From NCBI RefSeq assembly GCF_007677725.1, contig NZ_VEDF01000008.1:62001-126000 (forward strand): a stretch of 64,000 nucleotides of DNA, given 5' to 3'. The stretch is from Pseudomonas sp. URMO17WK12:I11 (GTDB taxonomy: Bacteria; Pseudomonadota; Gammaproteobacteria; Pseudomonadales; Pseudomonadaceae). The position numbers and the translations under genes were made by a program. The notes under the pieces are model-generated. The model had not been told where the DNA came from and made no database searches. It worked only from the letters and a program-made list of their open reading frames with translations. Positions 33,794 through 42,801 of the stretch are shown here, in pieces. Positions within the stretch are counted from its first letter, which is position 1. Each line of letters opens with the position of its first letter.

Positions 33794-33958
33794 TCATGCG
33801 GCCAAAAAGTAAGAAGCCTCCCAATCTCTCGATTGGAAGGCTTCGCGGCGGTAGCTGCCTTTGCCTTTCTCGGGGCGTTCCTGGCGGCAGCGGAACAGCG
33901 GTTGGGCGATGATCGACTTGGCCTTGTTGGGGCCGTGTTTTTTCGGCTTTTTGCTCAT
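33794..33958 (-). CDS. arfA: Alternative ribosome-rescue factor A
   Basis: A 54-residue basic protein recognisable as ArfA: it starts MSKKPKKHGPNKAKSIIAQP and contains the RQERPEKGKGSYRRE block. ArfA recruits RF2 to ribosomes stalled on messages without a stop codon, as a backup to trans-translation. A 14-bp hairpin with a U-rich tail lies inside the coding sequence (33813-33844), so most transcripts should end before the stop codon and the truncated product should appear only when tmRNA fails. The natural stop at 33794-33796 would give a short C-terminal tail ending FLAA. GGGAAC precedes the ATG. Confidence 0.92.
   Translation of the reverse strand: MSKKPKKHGPNKAKSIIAQPLFRCRQERPEKGKGSYRREAFQSRDWEASYFLAA
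33813..33844 (-). terminator. Hairpin/terminator inside the arfA coding sequence
   Basis: GAAGCCTCCCAATC (33813-33826) and GATTGGAAGGCTTC (33831-33844) pair over 14 bases (one G-T wobble in the RNA) with a four-base loop. On the minus strand, TTACTTTTTGG follows. Transcripts that end or are cut here lack a stop codon, the known basis of ArfA control by tmRNA in E. coli. Confidence 0.85.
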
Positions 33959-34050
33959 GGCAGGTTCCCGGCTTGGTGGACGACGGGCAGACTCTAAAGG
34001 CCCACTGGCGGTGGGGCCAATTGATTGTATTTATGGCCGGCCGGCGATCA

Positions 34051-35088
34051 TCACTCGGCAGGCAAGACCAACCGTTGCCCCGCCATCAACAGCGCCAGGC
34101 GCGACAAGCCAGTCCACGGTGATCCCGGCGCCTGGCCCTTGATCTGTGCATCGATGCGCTGGGCGTCCTGCAGCAGCTGCGCCCAGCGTTGCGCGCTGTG
34201 CCGTTGCAGGGCCTTGCTCACCAGCGGTCGACGTTTGTCCCACACCGGCGGTCGTGCCTGGCTGAACGCTTTGTCCAGTGGCACGCCCTGGCTGAACTGT
34301 TGCGCCAGCCCAGCCAGCAGGCGCAGCTCACGGGCCAGGGCCCAGAGAATCACCGGCGGCTCGACGCCCTCGCCACGCAGGCCTTCGAGCATGCGCAGGG
34401 CATGCCCGGCATCACCTTGGAGAAGCGCATCGACCAGCCCAAAGACATCGAAGCGGGCGCTGTCGGCGACGGCAGCCTGGACCGTTTCCACGGTGATCTG
34501 ATTGCTATCGGCCAGCAGCTTGAGTTTTTCGATCTCCTGGGCGGCGGCCAGCAAGTTGCCCTCGACCCGCGCCGCGATCAGGTCGACCGCGTCGCGCTGC
34601 GCTGACAGGCCAGCCTGGGCCAGGCGTTGGTTGATCCACTGCGGCAACTGCTGAGCATCCACTGGCCAGATCTGGATGAACTGGCAGTGTGCGCCGTCGA
34701 CCAGCGCCTTGCCCCACTTGGTTTTCTGTGCGCTGGCGTCGAGCTTGGGCAGGCTCACCAGCAGCAGGGTGTCTTCGGCGGGGCGGTTGCAGTATTCGAT
34801 CAGCGCCGCGGCACCCTTGTCGCCAGGCTTGCCGGATGGCAGGCGCAGTTCCAGCAGACGGCGCTGGGCGAACAGTGACAGGCTGGCGCCGGCTTGCAGC
34901 AGCGTGCCCCAGTCGAAGTTGGCGTCGGCGCTGAATACCTGGCGTTCGTCGAAACCCTGTTGGCGCGCAGCCTGGCGGATGGCGTCGGCCGCTTCCTGGC
35001 ACAGCAGCGGATCGTCGCCGCTGACCACGTAGACCGGCGCCAGGCTGCCTTGCAAGTGCTTGTTGAGTTGGGCGGGTGCGAGCTTCAT
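34051..35088 (-). CDS. holA: DNA polymerase III, delta subunit
   Basis: Clamp-loader subunit that opens the beta sliding clamp. The 345-residue product begins MKLAPAQLNKHLQGSLAPVY, with VVSGDDPLLCQEAADAIRQA in the N-terminal domain that binds the clamp, and the family C-terminal collar domain with RPPVWDKRRPLVSKALQR. The ATG at 35088 fits the family start; a TTG two codons earlier is less likely. It lies 36 bases after lptE in the leuS-lptE-holA cluster. Confidence 0.95.
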   Translation of the reverse strand: MKLAPAQLNKHLQGSLAPVYVVSGDDPLLCQEAADAIRQAARQQGFDERQVFSADANFDWGTLLQAGASLSLFAQRRLLELRLPSGKPGDKGAAALIEYCNRPAEDTLLLVSLPKLDASAQKTKWGKALVDGAHCQFIQIWPVDAQQLPQWINQRLAQAGLSAQRDAVDLIAARVEGNLLAAAQEIEKLKLLADSNQITVETVQAAVADSARFDVFGLVDALLQGDAGHALRMLEGLRGEGVEPPVILWALARELRLLAGLAQQFSQGVPLDKAFSQARPPVWDKRRPLVSKALQRHSAQRWAQLLQDAQRIDAQIKGQAPGSPWTGLSRLALLMAGQRLVLPAE

Positions 35089-35124
35089 GAGCAATAGCGG
35101 GGCACCGCAGTGCCCCGTTCGGGC

Positions 35125-35730
35125 TTAGTTGCCCGGGACTTCCAATGGCGATTGCTGTGGCGTTTCGGCCTGCTGGCGGCGAGCCGCTTCCAGCGCTGCA
35201 GCTTCGGCCTTGGCGCGCTCGTCGGCCTTGCGCTGCAGCTCGTCGAGCTGGGCCGGGCTCAGCTGCTGCAGGCGGGTGACCATCGACTGCACCAGATCGC
35301 GGCGCATCTCTTCGCGAGCGCGCTGGGCTTCCTGCTCGGAGCCGGTGATGTTCGAGCCGTCACGTACGTAGACCTTGCGCACTTCGACTTTGTCGCTCAG
35401 CAGCTCGAGGTTGTTCAGGCCCAGGATGCTGTAGTTCAGCGTGGTGGTCAGCTCGTACTCGGCAGTGCGGTTGCCACCGGTGTAGCTCGCCGAACGAGAG
35501 GTTTCCTGCTCGTTGGTCAGGACCAGGCGATAGGGTGCACCGGTGTGCACGTCGACGCCGCTGCGCTCAAGTACCTGGCGCAGTTGCTGCAAGGTCGGGC
35601 CATAAGCATTGCGCGCCGTCACGTCCATTTCTTTGACGCTCAGCTCGTTGCTGCCGGTGCCGCGCAGCTGGAAACCGCAGGCACTGAGCAGCACAGCCAG
35701 GCCCATTACCAGCAGATTGCGTTTGATCAT
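35125..35730 (-). CDS. lptE: LPS-assembly lipoprotein LptE
   Basis: Outer-membrane lipoprotein that plugs the LptD barrel and completes lipopolysaccharide transport. The 201-residue product has lipobox LSAC (Cys18) followed by GFQLRGTG, the expected mature N-terminus. The C-terminal region is rich in alanine and glutamine (ERAKAEAAALEAARRQQAE), longer than in E. coli, as often in Pseudomonas. The start MIKRNLL at 35730 is preferred since it begins the signal peptide. It lies between leuS and holA. Confidence 0.93.
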   Translation of the reverse strand: MIKRNLLVMGLAVLLSACGFQLRGTGSNELSVKEMDVTARNAYGPTLQQLRQVLERSGVDVHTGAPYRLVLTNEQETSRSASYTGGNRTAEYELTTTLNYSILGLNNLELLSDKVEVRKVYVRDGSNITGSEQEAQRAREEMRRDLVQSMVTRLQQLSPAQLDELQRKADERAKAEAAALEAARRQQAETPQQSPLEVPGN

Positions 35731-35790
35731 GTTGTTGCTCCCTTGTGGGCCGATACCGCCCACCCGCTCCGGTGCGGGTGGGCGTTGCCA

Positions 35791-38397
35791 TCAGTTGGCG
35801 ACGATGTTGACCAGTTTGCCCGGTACCACGATGACCTTGCGGATGGTAAGGCCGTCGAGGAAGCGCAGGACGTTTTCGTTGCTGCGGGCCGCGGCTTCGA
35901 TTTCTTCGCGGCTGGCGGCAGCAGGCATTTCTACCTGGCCACGCAGCTTGCCGTTGACCTGAACCACCAGGACGATGCTGTCCTGCACCAGTGCGCTTTC
36001 ATCGACAGCCGGCCAGCCAGCATCGATGACCGCCTGATCGTGACCCAGGTGCTGCCACAGCTCATGGGAGATGTGCGGGGTGATTGGTGCCAGCAGCAGG
36101 GTGACAGCCTCCAGGCCTTCCTGCAGCAGGGCACGGTCTTGCGCGCTGGCCTGCGGGGCTTTTTCCAGCACGTTCATCACGGTCATCACCTGGGCGATGG
36201 CGGTGTTGAACTTGTGGTACTGACCCACGTCGGTGCTGGCTTGCTTGATGGCGGCGTGGATGGCGCGGCGGATGGCCTTCTGTGCATCGTCCAGGGCGGC
36301 GACATCGAGTTTGCCAGGCAGGCCTTGGGCGACATGCGCCTGGGCCAGTCGCCAGACGCGGCGCAGGAAGCGGCTCGCACCTTCGACACCCGAGTCGGAC
36401 CACTCCAGGCTCATGTCGGGCGGCGAGGCGAACATCATGAACAGGCGGCAGGTGTCGGCGCCGTACTGCTCGATCATCGACTGCGGGTCGACACCGTTGT
36501 TCTTGGACTTGGACATCTTCTCGGTGCCGCCGATTTCCACCGGCAGGCCGTCGGTCTTCAGGCGTGCGCCGATGATCTTGGCCTTGGCATCGCGCTCGAC
36601 CTCGACGTCAGCCGGGTTGAACCAGTCCTTGCCGCCGTTGCTGGCCACTCGGTAGTAGGTCTCGGCGACCACCATGCCTTGGGTCAGCAGGTTCTTGAAC
36701 GGCTCGTTGGAGGTGACCAGGCCTTCGTCGCGCATCAGCTTGTGGAAGAAGCGTGCATACAGCAGGTGCAGAATGGCGTGTTCGATACCACCGATGTACT
36801 GATCGACCGGCAACCAGTGGTTGGCCGCTTTCGGATCGACCATGCCACCTTCGTAATTGGGCGATGCGTAGCGGGCGAAATACCAGGACGACTCGACGAA
36901 GGTGTCCATCGTGTCGGTTTCGCGCTTGGCAGCGCTGCCGCATTTCGGGCAGCTGCAGTCATAGAATTCGGGCATGCGCGCCAGTGGCGAACCGGCGCCG
37001 TCCGGCACCACGTTCTCTGGCAGGGTGACCGGCAGTTGGTCTTCCGGGACCGGTACATCGCCGCAGCTTGGGCAGTGGATGATCGGAATCGGGCAGCCCC
37101 AGTAGCGCTGACGGCTGATGCCCCAGTCACGCAGACGGAACTGGGTGCGCGATTTGCCCAGGTCCTTGCGGATCAGGGCGGCTTCGATGGCGTCGAAGGC
37201 GCCGGCGAAGTCCAGGCCGTCGAACTCGCCGGAGTTGATCAGCTGGCCGTGTTCGCCGTAGGCGGCCTGCCACTCGCTGCTCACTTCGTCGCCAGCGCTG
37301 GTGCGCACCACGGCCTTGACCGGCAGCTGGTACTTGTGGGCGAACTCGAAGTCGCGCTCGTCGTGAGCCGGCACGGCCATGACCGCGCCGTCACCGTAGT
37401 GCATGAGCACGTAGTTGGCGACCCACACTGGCAGTTTTTCGCCGGTCAGCGGGTGCTGCACGAACAGGGAAGTGGGCATGCCCTTCTTTTCCTGCGTGGC
37501 CATGTCGGCCTCGGCGACGCTGCCGCTCTTGCATTCGTCGATGAATGCCTGCAACGCCGGGTTGCCCTGCGCGGCCTGGGTGGCCAGCGGGTGTTCGGCG
37601 GCAACGGCGACGTAGGTGGCGCCCATCAGGGTGTCAGGACGGGTGGTGAAGACTTTCAGCGTGCCTTCATGGCCGATGCTGGCCTGATCGAACGGGAACT
37701 GCACTTCCATGCCGCGCGACTTGCCGATCCAGTTGCGCTGCATGGTCTTGACCTGTTCTGGCCAGCCCGGCAGCTCGTCGAGGCTTTCCAGCAGCTCGTC
37801 GGCGTAATCGGTGATGCGGAAGTAGTACATCGGGATTTCGCGCTTCTCGATCAGCGCGCCGGAACGCCAGCCGCGACCATCGATGACCTGCTCGTTGGCC
37901 AGCACGGTCTGGTCGGCCGGGTCCCAGTTCACGGTGCCGTTCTTGCGGTAGATGATGCCTTTCTCGAACAGGCGGGTGAACAGCCACTGCTCCCAGCGGT
38001 AGTAGTCCGGCTTGCAGGTGGTGACTTCCCGCGCCCAGTCGATGGCCAGACCCAGGCTCTTGAGCTGGGTCTTCATGTAGTCGATGTTCTCGTAGGTCCA
38101 TTTGGCCGGGGCGACGTTGTTCTTCATCGCCGCGTTTTCCGCCGGCATGCCGAAGGCGTCCCAGCCCATCGGCTGCAGGACGTTCTTGCCCAGCATGCGC
38201 TGGTAGCGGGCAATCACGTCACCGATGGTGTAGTTGCGCACGTGGCCCATGTGTAGCTTGCCGCTCGGGTACGGGAACATCGACAGGCAGTAGTAGGTGT
38301 CTTTGCCTGGCTGTTCGGTAACAGCGAACGATTGTTGCTCGTCCCAGAAATTCTGGGCGGCGGCTTCGATATCACGGGGCGTGTATTGTTCGTGCAT
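35791..38397 (-). CDS. leuS: Leucyl-tRNA synthetase
   Basis: Class I aminoacyl-tRNA synthetase, 868 residues. The HIGH motif appears as PYPSGKLHMGH at residues 42-52, and the KMSKS loop as EKMSKSKNNGVDP in the C-terminal half. Between them lie the editing domain (TRPDTLMGATYVAVAAEHPL) and a zinc-type region (CPSCGDV; CSCPKCG). It leads the leuS-lptE-holA unit. The promoter is probably in the 228-base gap upstream, but I see no strong hexamers there. Confidence 0.98.
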   Translation of the reverse strand: MHEQYTPRDIEAAAQNFWDEQQSFAVTEQPGKDTYYCLSMFPYPSGKLHMGHVRNYTIGDVIARYQRMLGKNVLQPMGWDAFGMPAENAAMKNNVAPAKWTYENIDYMKTQLKSLGLAIDWAREVTTCKPDYYRWEQWLFTRLFEKGIIYRKNGTVNWDPADQTVLANEQVIDGRGWRSGALIEKREIPMYYFRITDYADELLESLDELPGWPEQVKTMQRNWIGKSRGMEVQFPFDQASIGHEGTLKVFTTRPDTLMGATYVAVAAEHPLATQAAQGNPALQAFIDECKSGSVAEADMATQEKKGMPTSLFVQHPLTGEKLPVWVANYVLMHYGDGAVMAVPAHDERDFEFAHKYQLPVKAVVRTSAGDEVSSEWQAAYGEHGQLINSGEFDGLDFAGAFDAIEAALIRKDLGKSRTQFRLRDWGISRQRYWGCPIPIIHCPSCGDVPVPEDQLPVTLPENVVPDGAGSPLARMPEFYDCSCPKCGSAAKRETDTMDTFVESSWYFARYASPNYEGGMVDPKAANHWLPVDQYIGGIEHAILHLLYARFFHKLMRDEGLVTSNEPFKNLLTQGMVVAETYYRVASNGGKDWFNPADVEVERDAKAKIIGARLKTDGLPVEIGGTEKMSKSKNNGVDPQSMIEQYGADTCRLFMMFASPPDMSLEWSDSGVEGASRFLRRVWRLAQAHVAQGLPGKLDVAALDDAQKAIRRAIHAAIKQASTDVGQYHKFNTAIAQVMTVMNVLEKAPQASAQDRALLQEGLEAVTLLLAPITPHISHELWQHLGHDQAVIDAGWPAVDESALVQDSIVLVVQVNGKLRGQVEMPAAASREEIEAAARSNENVLRFLDGLTIRKVIVVPGKLVNIVAN

Positions 38398-38625
38398 GGC
38401 TACTTTTTGCTGAGAGGGAAGAGACCTTGTTCCAGGCAGCGGAACCTCGCTGCGTCCGGCACTCCGGCTTCATTTGAGAGTGAACGCCGTAGCATACAGC
38501 AGCGCCGCGCATCGTGGGAAACCTTGATTGCGAATGCCCGCTGGTCGCAGCATCCGGCTGCTTTTCATAGCGCCGCTAAGCTCAGGTGTGGGGGGAGATA
38601 TTCTTATCTTCAATGAGGTGAACGG

Positions 38626-38940
38626 ATGGGAGAGAAGCAGCTAACAGCAGTCAAACCGGAGCTTTACGAACGCCTGATCGACCGTCTTGGCCTGGCCTTG
38701 GAAGTGGCCAGGACGTCGGTGCGGTTGCGCGACGAAATGCCAGCGGAACTGGAGTTGCGTGGTTTGAGCCATGCAGAGTTCGAAGTCATCAAGGCCTACC
38801 TGGAAGCGCTTCCGGAGCGTCGCAATGCGTGCGCCGGTGCTTACCCGGCAGCCGAACCGACGACGGCCAAGATCATCTGGCTCAAGGACAAGAAACGCCC
38901 CGCCGCCAAGGCAAGATCGAGGACGCTGCCACATCGCTAG
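38626..38940 (+). CDS. Uncharacterised 104-residue protein divergent from leuS
   Basis: I do not recognise this gene. It encodes a soluble, charged protein of 104 residues with no signal peptide or membrane segment. The first half looks helical (ELYERLIDRLGLALEVARTS, then LELRGLSHAEFEVIKAYLEA) and the tail is strongly basic (KDKKRPAAKARSRTLPHR), which could touch nucleic acid. The ATG at 38626 has AATGAGG about eight bases upstream, and a good terminator follows at 38999-39035, so it looks like a real single-gene unit. Confidence 0.65.
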   Translation: MGEKQLTAVKPELYERLIDRLGLALEVARTSVRLRDEMPAELELRGLSHAEFEVIKAYLEALPERRNACAGAYPAAEPTTAKIIWLKDKKRPAAKARSRTLPHR

Positions 38941-38998
38941 CCGTTCAGGGCGCCAGGCGCAGGCAAGCGCGCGCCGGTTCATCATGACACTTCACCCG

Positions 38999-39035
38999 AT
39001 CGGCGCCGGCCACGGACTTGTTGACCGGCGCCGAT
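38999..39035 (+). terminator. Terminator after the 38.6 kb hypothetical gene
   Basis: ATCGGCGCCGG (38999-39009) and CCGGCGCCGAT (39025-39035) form an 11-bp stem with a 15-base loop, followed by TCTCTATA. The loop is large and the T tract short, but the stem is perfect. Confidence 0.6.
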
Positions 39036-39072
39036 TCTCTATAGGCTGCACGCCTTCGATGGAGGTGTGCCG

Positions 39073-39834
39073 ATGCCAATCCGATTTTTCCTCAAGCAAT
39101 GGCTGATGCCGCCCGGGCTGTTTCTGGTGCTGCTGCTCGCGGCGTGGTGGCTGCGCAACCGCCGCCCGCGTCTGGCGGCGCTGTGTTTTACCGTGGGCCT
39201 GGGCGGCCTGTGGTTGATGAGCCTGCCGCTGGTGGTGCAGCAGGGTGCGCGTGCGCTGGAGAGCGAGGTCGCCTTGCCTGTTGCCCAGTGGTCGAGCCTG
39301 GCCAGTCGCGCCGACGCCATCGTCGTGCTCGGGGCCGGGCGCGAGCGTGGTGATCCGGCCTGGGCGGGCGCTGATCAGCCGTCGCCCCTGGCGCTGGAGC
39401 GCATGCGTTTTGCCGCGCAATTGGCCAAGGCCTCGGGTTTGCCAGTGTTGACCAGTGGCGGCTTGCATTATGGTACGCCGCCCAGCGAGGCGCAGCTGAT
39501 GGCTGAGCGCTTGCAGGCGGACTTCGCGGTGCCGGTCAGATGGCAGGAGGGCGAAAGCCGCACCACATGGGAGAACGCGCAGTTCACCGCCAGCATGTTG
39601 CAGCCGCTGGGCATACGCCGCGTGGTGGTGGTGACTCAGGCGTGGCACATGCAACGCTCGCGCTGGAGCTTCGAGCGCGCCGGTTTCGAGGTGGTGCCGG
39701 CGCCGGTCGGCTTCCTCGGCCGTGACCATGCTCGCCCATTTGCCGGGCTACTGCCCGAGAGTCGCGCGATCTGGCAGAACGGGCAATTGCTCAATGAAGC
39801 GGTGGGGCTGGTGGGCTATCGGCTGTTCTATTGA
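39073..39834 (+). CDS. YdcF/ElyC-like DUF218 membrane protein
   Basis: A 253-residue protein with two N-terminal membrane segments (about residues 10-55) and a periplasmic DUF218 domain. The signature is DAIVVLGAG, then TSGGLHYGTPPSEAQLMAE, ESRTTWENAQF and VVTQAWHMQRSRWSFERAG. ElyC, the E. coli relative of this layout, supports peptidoglycan assembly, probably through lipid carrier metabolism. GGAGG lies seven bases before the ATG at 39073. It is convergent with lnt. Confidence 0.85.
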   Translation: MPIRFFLKQWLMPPGLFLVLLLAAWWLRNRRPRLAALCFTVGLGGLWLMSLPLVVQQGARALESEVALPVAQWSSLASRADAIVVLGAGRERGDPAWAGADQPSPLALERMRFAAQLAKASGLPVLTSGGLHYGTPPSEAQLMAERLQADFAVPVRWQEGESRTTWENAQFTASMLQPLGIRRVVVVTQAWHMQRSRWSFERAGFEVVPAPVGFLGRDHARPFAGLLPESRAIWQNGQLLNEAVGLVGYRLFY

Positions 39835-39871
39835 GTCAAGACCGGCGCGGCCCGGCAAGGCCGCCCTCACG

Positions 39872-39888
39872 ACCCGGTCGCCCCGGGT
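39872..39888 (+). terminator. Weak terminator-like hairpin after the DUF218 gene
   Basis: ACCCGG (39872-39877) pairs with CCGGGT (39883-39888) over a five-base loop, followed by TTGATG. It is short, and the 102-base convergent gap to lnt contains nothing clearer. Confidence 0.3.
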
Positions 39889-39936
39889 TTGATGACCGAG
39901 CAACCGTTTTTCCTCCAGGCAATCCCGAAGGGTGCA

Positions 39937-41454
39937 TCAAACAGTCTTGGCGATGCGCGCAGCCAGCAATGCCCAGCCGAACAACAGCACACACACGATC
40001 GCCAGCGGCCACGAACGCCATTGCAGGTAAGGCGTTAGTTGTTGCATTGGCACCACTTCGCCATATAGCACGGCACGTTCGAATTGCGGCACCTGCGCGG
40101 TGATCTGGCCGAACGGGTCGATCAACGCGGTGACGCCGTTGTTGGTGGCGCGGATCATCCAGCGGCCGGCCTCCAGCGCGCGCATCTGCGCCATCTGCAA
40201 GTGCTGCAACGGGCCGATCGAGGTGCCGAACCAGGTATCGTTGCTGATCGTCAGCAGCAAATCACTGCGCGCGGCCAGGCCTGCCGCAAATTCCGGATAG
40301 ACCACCTCGTAGCAAATGAACGGCGCCACCTGGTAGCCCTTGGCTTGCAGCAACGCTTGATCTGCCGGGCCGCGGGCGAAGTCCGACATCGGCAGATTGA
40401 AGAACTCGATCGCCCCGCGCAGCATGTCCTGCAGCGGCACGTACTCACCGAACGGCACCAGTTTCTGCTTGAGGTAGGTGCCATCGCCTTCACCGGTGAC
40501 CGTCACACCGTTGTAGTAGCGGCGCTGATGGTGCACCACTTCACGCACCGGCACCCCCGTGATCAGCGCCGAATGGCGGTCGGCGGCGAAACGCCCCATC
40601 ACGTCGATGTAACCCTGCGCCTGATCCTTGAGCACTGGCACGGCCGTTTCTGGCCACACCAGCAGGTCGACCGGTTTGGAGCTGAAGCTCATGTCCCGGT
40701 ACAGGGCCAACTGGGCATCGATATGCGCAGGGTCCCATTTCAAGTCTTGCTCGACGTTGCCTTGCAACGCCGCGACTTTCAACGGATCGCCGGCAGGCTG
40801 GGTCCAGGCGTGGCCTTTGAGGGCCATGCCGGTCAGCCAGGGTGCCACCAGCAACAGCACCGCCACCGCCAGAAACGCTGGGCGTTGGCGCAGCCGGCTC
40901 AGGTTGCACAGCAGCGCAGCAGTCAAGGCCAGGGCGAACGACACCAGCCACACCCCGCCCAGCGGCGCCAAGCCCGCCAGCGGGCCGTCCAGCTGGCTGT
41001 AGCCGGCGTACAGCCATGGGAAGCCGGTAAGAAACCAGCCGCGAAACGCTTCCTGCAATACCCACAGTGCGGCGAAGCACAAGGCATCGGCCAGCGGCGC
41101 CTCAGTGCGGCGCAGCCAGCGCGCCCAGAGCCAGGTCGGCAGGGCGAAGAAGAACGCCAAGGCGGCGAAGAACGCCAACAACAGCACAATCGCCAGCAAG
41201 GGCGAAGCGCCGCCGTAGGTGTTCATGCTGACGTAGATCCACCAGGTGCCTGCGCCGTACAGGCCGAAGCCGAACCACCAGCCGCGCCACAGCGCCTGGC
41301 GGGGGCTGAGCTCGCGCAGGCCCAGGTAGAGCAGGGCGATCGACAGCAGCGCCAGTGGCCAGATGTCGAACGGCGCCAGGGCCAGGAGGGTCGATGCGCC
41401 GGCCGCCAAGGCCAGCAGGTTACCGGGCCAGCCGGGGCGGGTGATCCAACGCAT
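39937..41454 (-). CDS. lnt: Apolipoprotein N-acyltransferase
   Basis: Inner-membrane enzyme that adds the third acyl chain to lipoproteins. The 505 residues comprise about eight membrane segments and a nitrilase-like periplasmic domain. The catalytic triad can be placed: glutamate in LLVWPETAVPVL, lysine in KQKLVPFGEYVPL, and cysteine in PFICYEVVYPEF. The structural glutamate loop lies nearby. It follows corC by eight bases in the phoH-ybeY-corC-lnt unit. Its products include the many lipoproteins of this window (LptE, RlpA, the SltB3-type enzyme). Confidence 0.97.
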   Translation of the reverse strand: MRWITRPGWPGNLLALAAGASTLLALAPFDIWPLALLSIALLYLGLRELSPRQALWRGWWFGFGLYGAGTWWIYVSMNTYGGASPLLAIVLLLAFFAALAFFFALPTWLWARWLRRTEAPLADALCFAALWVLQEAFRGWFLTGFPWLYAGYSQLDGPLAGLAPLGGVWLVSFALALTAALLCNLSRLRQRPAFLAVAVLLLVAPWLTGMALKGHAWTQPAGDPLKVAALQGNVEQDLKWDPAHIDAQLALYRDMSFSSKPVDLLVWPETAVPVLKDQAQGYIDVMGRFAADRHSALITGVPVREVVHHQRRYYNGVTVTGEGDGTYLKQKLVPFGEYVPLQDMLRGAIEFFNLPMSDFARGPADQALLQAKGYQVAPFICYEVVYPEFAAGLAARSDLLLTISNDTWFGTSIGPLQHLQMAQMRALEAGRWMIRATNNGVTALIDPFGQITAQVPQFERAVLYGEVVPMQQLTPYLQWRSWPLAIVCVLLFGWALLAARIAKTV

Positions 41455-41462
41455 GTTTGTCC

Positions 41463-42302
41463 TTAGCGGGTGATCGGGGTCAGGCGCAGCAAGTGTATGC
41501 GCCGGCTGTCGGCGTTGAGAATCCGGAACTTGTAGGCGCCGATTTCAGTGGTTTCGTTGCGCTTGGGCAGGTGCCCGAAGGCGCTCATGACCAAGCCGCC
41601 GACGGTGTCGAATTCGTCATCGGAGAATTCGCTGTCGAAGAACTCGTTGAAGTTTTCGATCGGCGTCAGTGCCTTGACCAGGAAGTCGCCGCTGGGCAGC
41701 GGCTTGATGTAGCTGTCTTCCTCGACGTCATGCTCGTCTTCGATGTCGCCGACGATCTGCTCGAGGACGTCCTCGATGGTGACCAGCCCGGCCACGCCGC
41801 CGTACTCGTCGATGACCACGGCCATGTGGTTGTGATTGGCGCGGAATTCGCGCAGCAACACGTTGAGGCGCTTCGACTCCGGCACGAAGGTGGCCGGGCG
41901 CAGCAGGTCCTTGATGTTGAAGCTGTCGCCGTTCTCCTTGAGGATCAGCGGCAGCAGGTCCTTGGCCAGCAGGATCCCGAGCACATCGTCATGGCTTTCA
42001 CCGATCACCGGGTAGCGCGAGTGGGCGGCGTCGATGATCGCCGGCAGGAACTCACGTGGCGACTGGGTAGCCTTGATGCTGATCATCTGCGAGCGCGGCA
42101 CCATGATGTCGCGCACCTGCAGGTCAGCGACCTGGATGGCACCTTCGACGATGGTCAGCGCTTCGCTGTCGAGCAGCTTGTTCTGATGGGCTTCGCGCAG
42201 CAGCTCCAGTAGCTCCTGGCGGTTTTTCGGCTCATGGGCAAAAGCCTGGGTGAGTTTACCCAGCCAGGACTTCTGCCCGTTGCTCGATCGATCTTCGCTC
42301 AT
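41463..42302 (-). CDS. corC: CorC/YbeX CBS-domain protein
   Basis: A 279-residue cytoplasmic protein with two CBS domains (DIMVPRSQMISIKATQ; DLLRPATFVPESKRLNVLL) and a C-terminal CorC_HlyC (transporter-associated) domain. It is linked to magnesium/cobalt efflux and, in E. coli, to ribosome function. The start MSEDRSSNGQKSW at 42302 is the family start. It lies 25 bases after ybeY on the same strand. Confidence 0.94.
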   Translation of the reverse strand: MSEDRSSNGQKSWLGKLTQAFAHEPKNRQELLELLREAHQNKLLDSEALTIVEGAIQVADLQVRDIMVPRSQMISIKATQSPREFLPAIIDAAHSRYPVIGESHDDVLGILLAKDLLPLILKENGDSFNIKDLLRPATFVPESKRLNVLLREFRANHNHMAVVIDEYGGVAGLVTIEDVLEQIVGDIEDEHDVEEDSYIKPLPSGDFLVKALTPIENFNEFFDSEFSDDEFDTVGGLVMSAFGHLPKRNETTEIGAYKFRILNADSRRIHLLRLTPITR

Positions 42303-42327
42303 GGCGGTTCTCGTGATCCTTCGTGTA

Positions 42328-42801
42328 TCAGTGTGTGAGAGGTTCGTGTTCATCATCGGCATACGGGTCGGGATGACCCAGCTCTGCCAGCAATTGCCGT
42401 TCCAGCGCTTCCATCTCCTCGGCCTCATCGTCGTCGATGTGATCGTAGCCGAGCAGGTGCAGGCAGCCGTGAATGACCAGGTGTGCCCAGTGCGCGTCCA
42501 GCGACTTGCCTTGCTCGCGCGCCTCGCGCTCGACCACCGGCACGCAGATCACCAGGTCGCCCAGCAGCGGGATGTCGAGCAAGTCGTCCGGCACGTCGGC
42601 GGGAAACGACAGCACGTTGGTCGGGTAGTCCTTGTGCCGGAACGTGTGGTTGAGTTCGCGGCCCTCGGCTTCGTCGACCAGGCGGATGGTCATTTCCGAG
42701 TCGGCGCTGCGCTGGCGCAAGGCCAGCTCACACCAGCGGCGGAAGGCCTGGTCATCCGGCGCATCGCCTTCGGCAGCGCGTTGCAGATCGAGTTCAAGCA
42801 T
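42328..42801 (-). CDS. ybeY: Endoribonuclease YbeY
   Basis: Zinc-dependent single-strand endoribonuclease needed for 16S rRNA 3'-end maturation and 70S quality control. The 157-residue product has the metal motif HLVIHGCLHLLGYDH and the conserved NHTFRHKDYPTNVLSFP block. The start MLELDLQ at 42801 overlaps the phoH stop by eight bases, pointing to coupled translation. Confidence 0.96.
   Translation of the reverse strand: MLELDLQRAAEGDAPDDQAFRRWCELALRQRSADSEMTIRLVDEAEGRELNHTFRHKDYPTNVLSFPADVPDDLLDIPLLGDLVICVPVVEREAREQGKSLDAHWAHLVIHGCLHLLGYDHIDDDEAEEMEALERQLLAELGHPDPYADDEHEPLTH

Noticed and set aside
35110..38256. Very long plus-strand open frame (over 1000 codons) opposite leuS and lptE
   Set aside because: It mirrors the codon pattern of leuS in a GC-rich genome; its translation is rich in H, Q, D, V and G, without any recognisable domain, and leuS is certain.
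38332..38616. Plus-strand frame of 94 codons crossing the leuS start
   Set aside because: Overlaps the leuS N-terminus and has no coding character.
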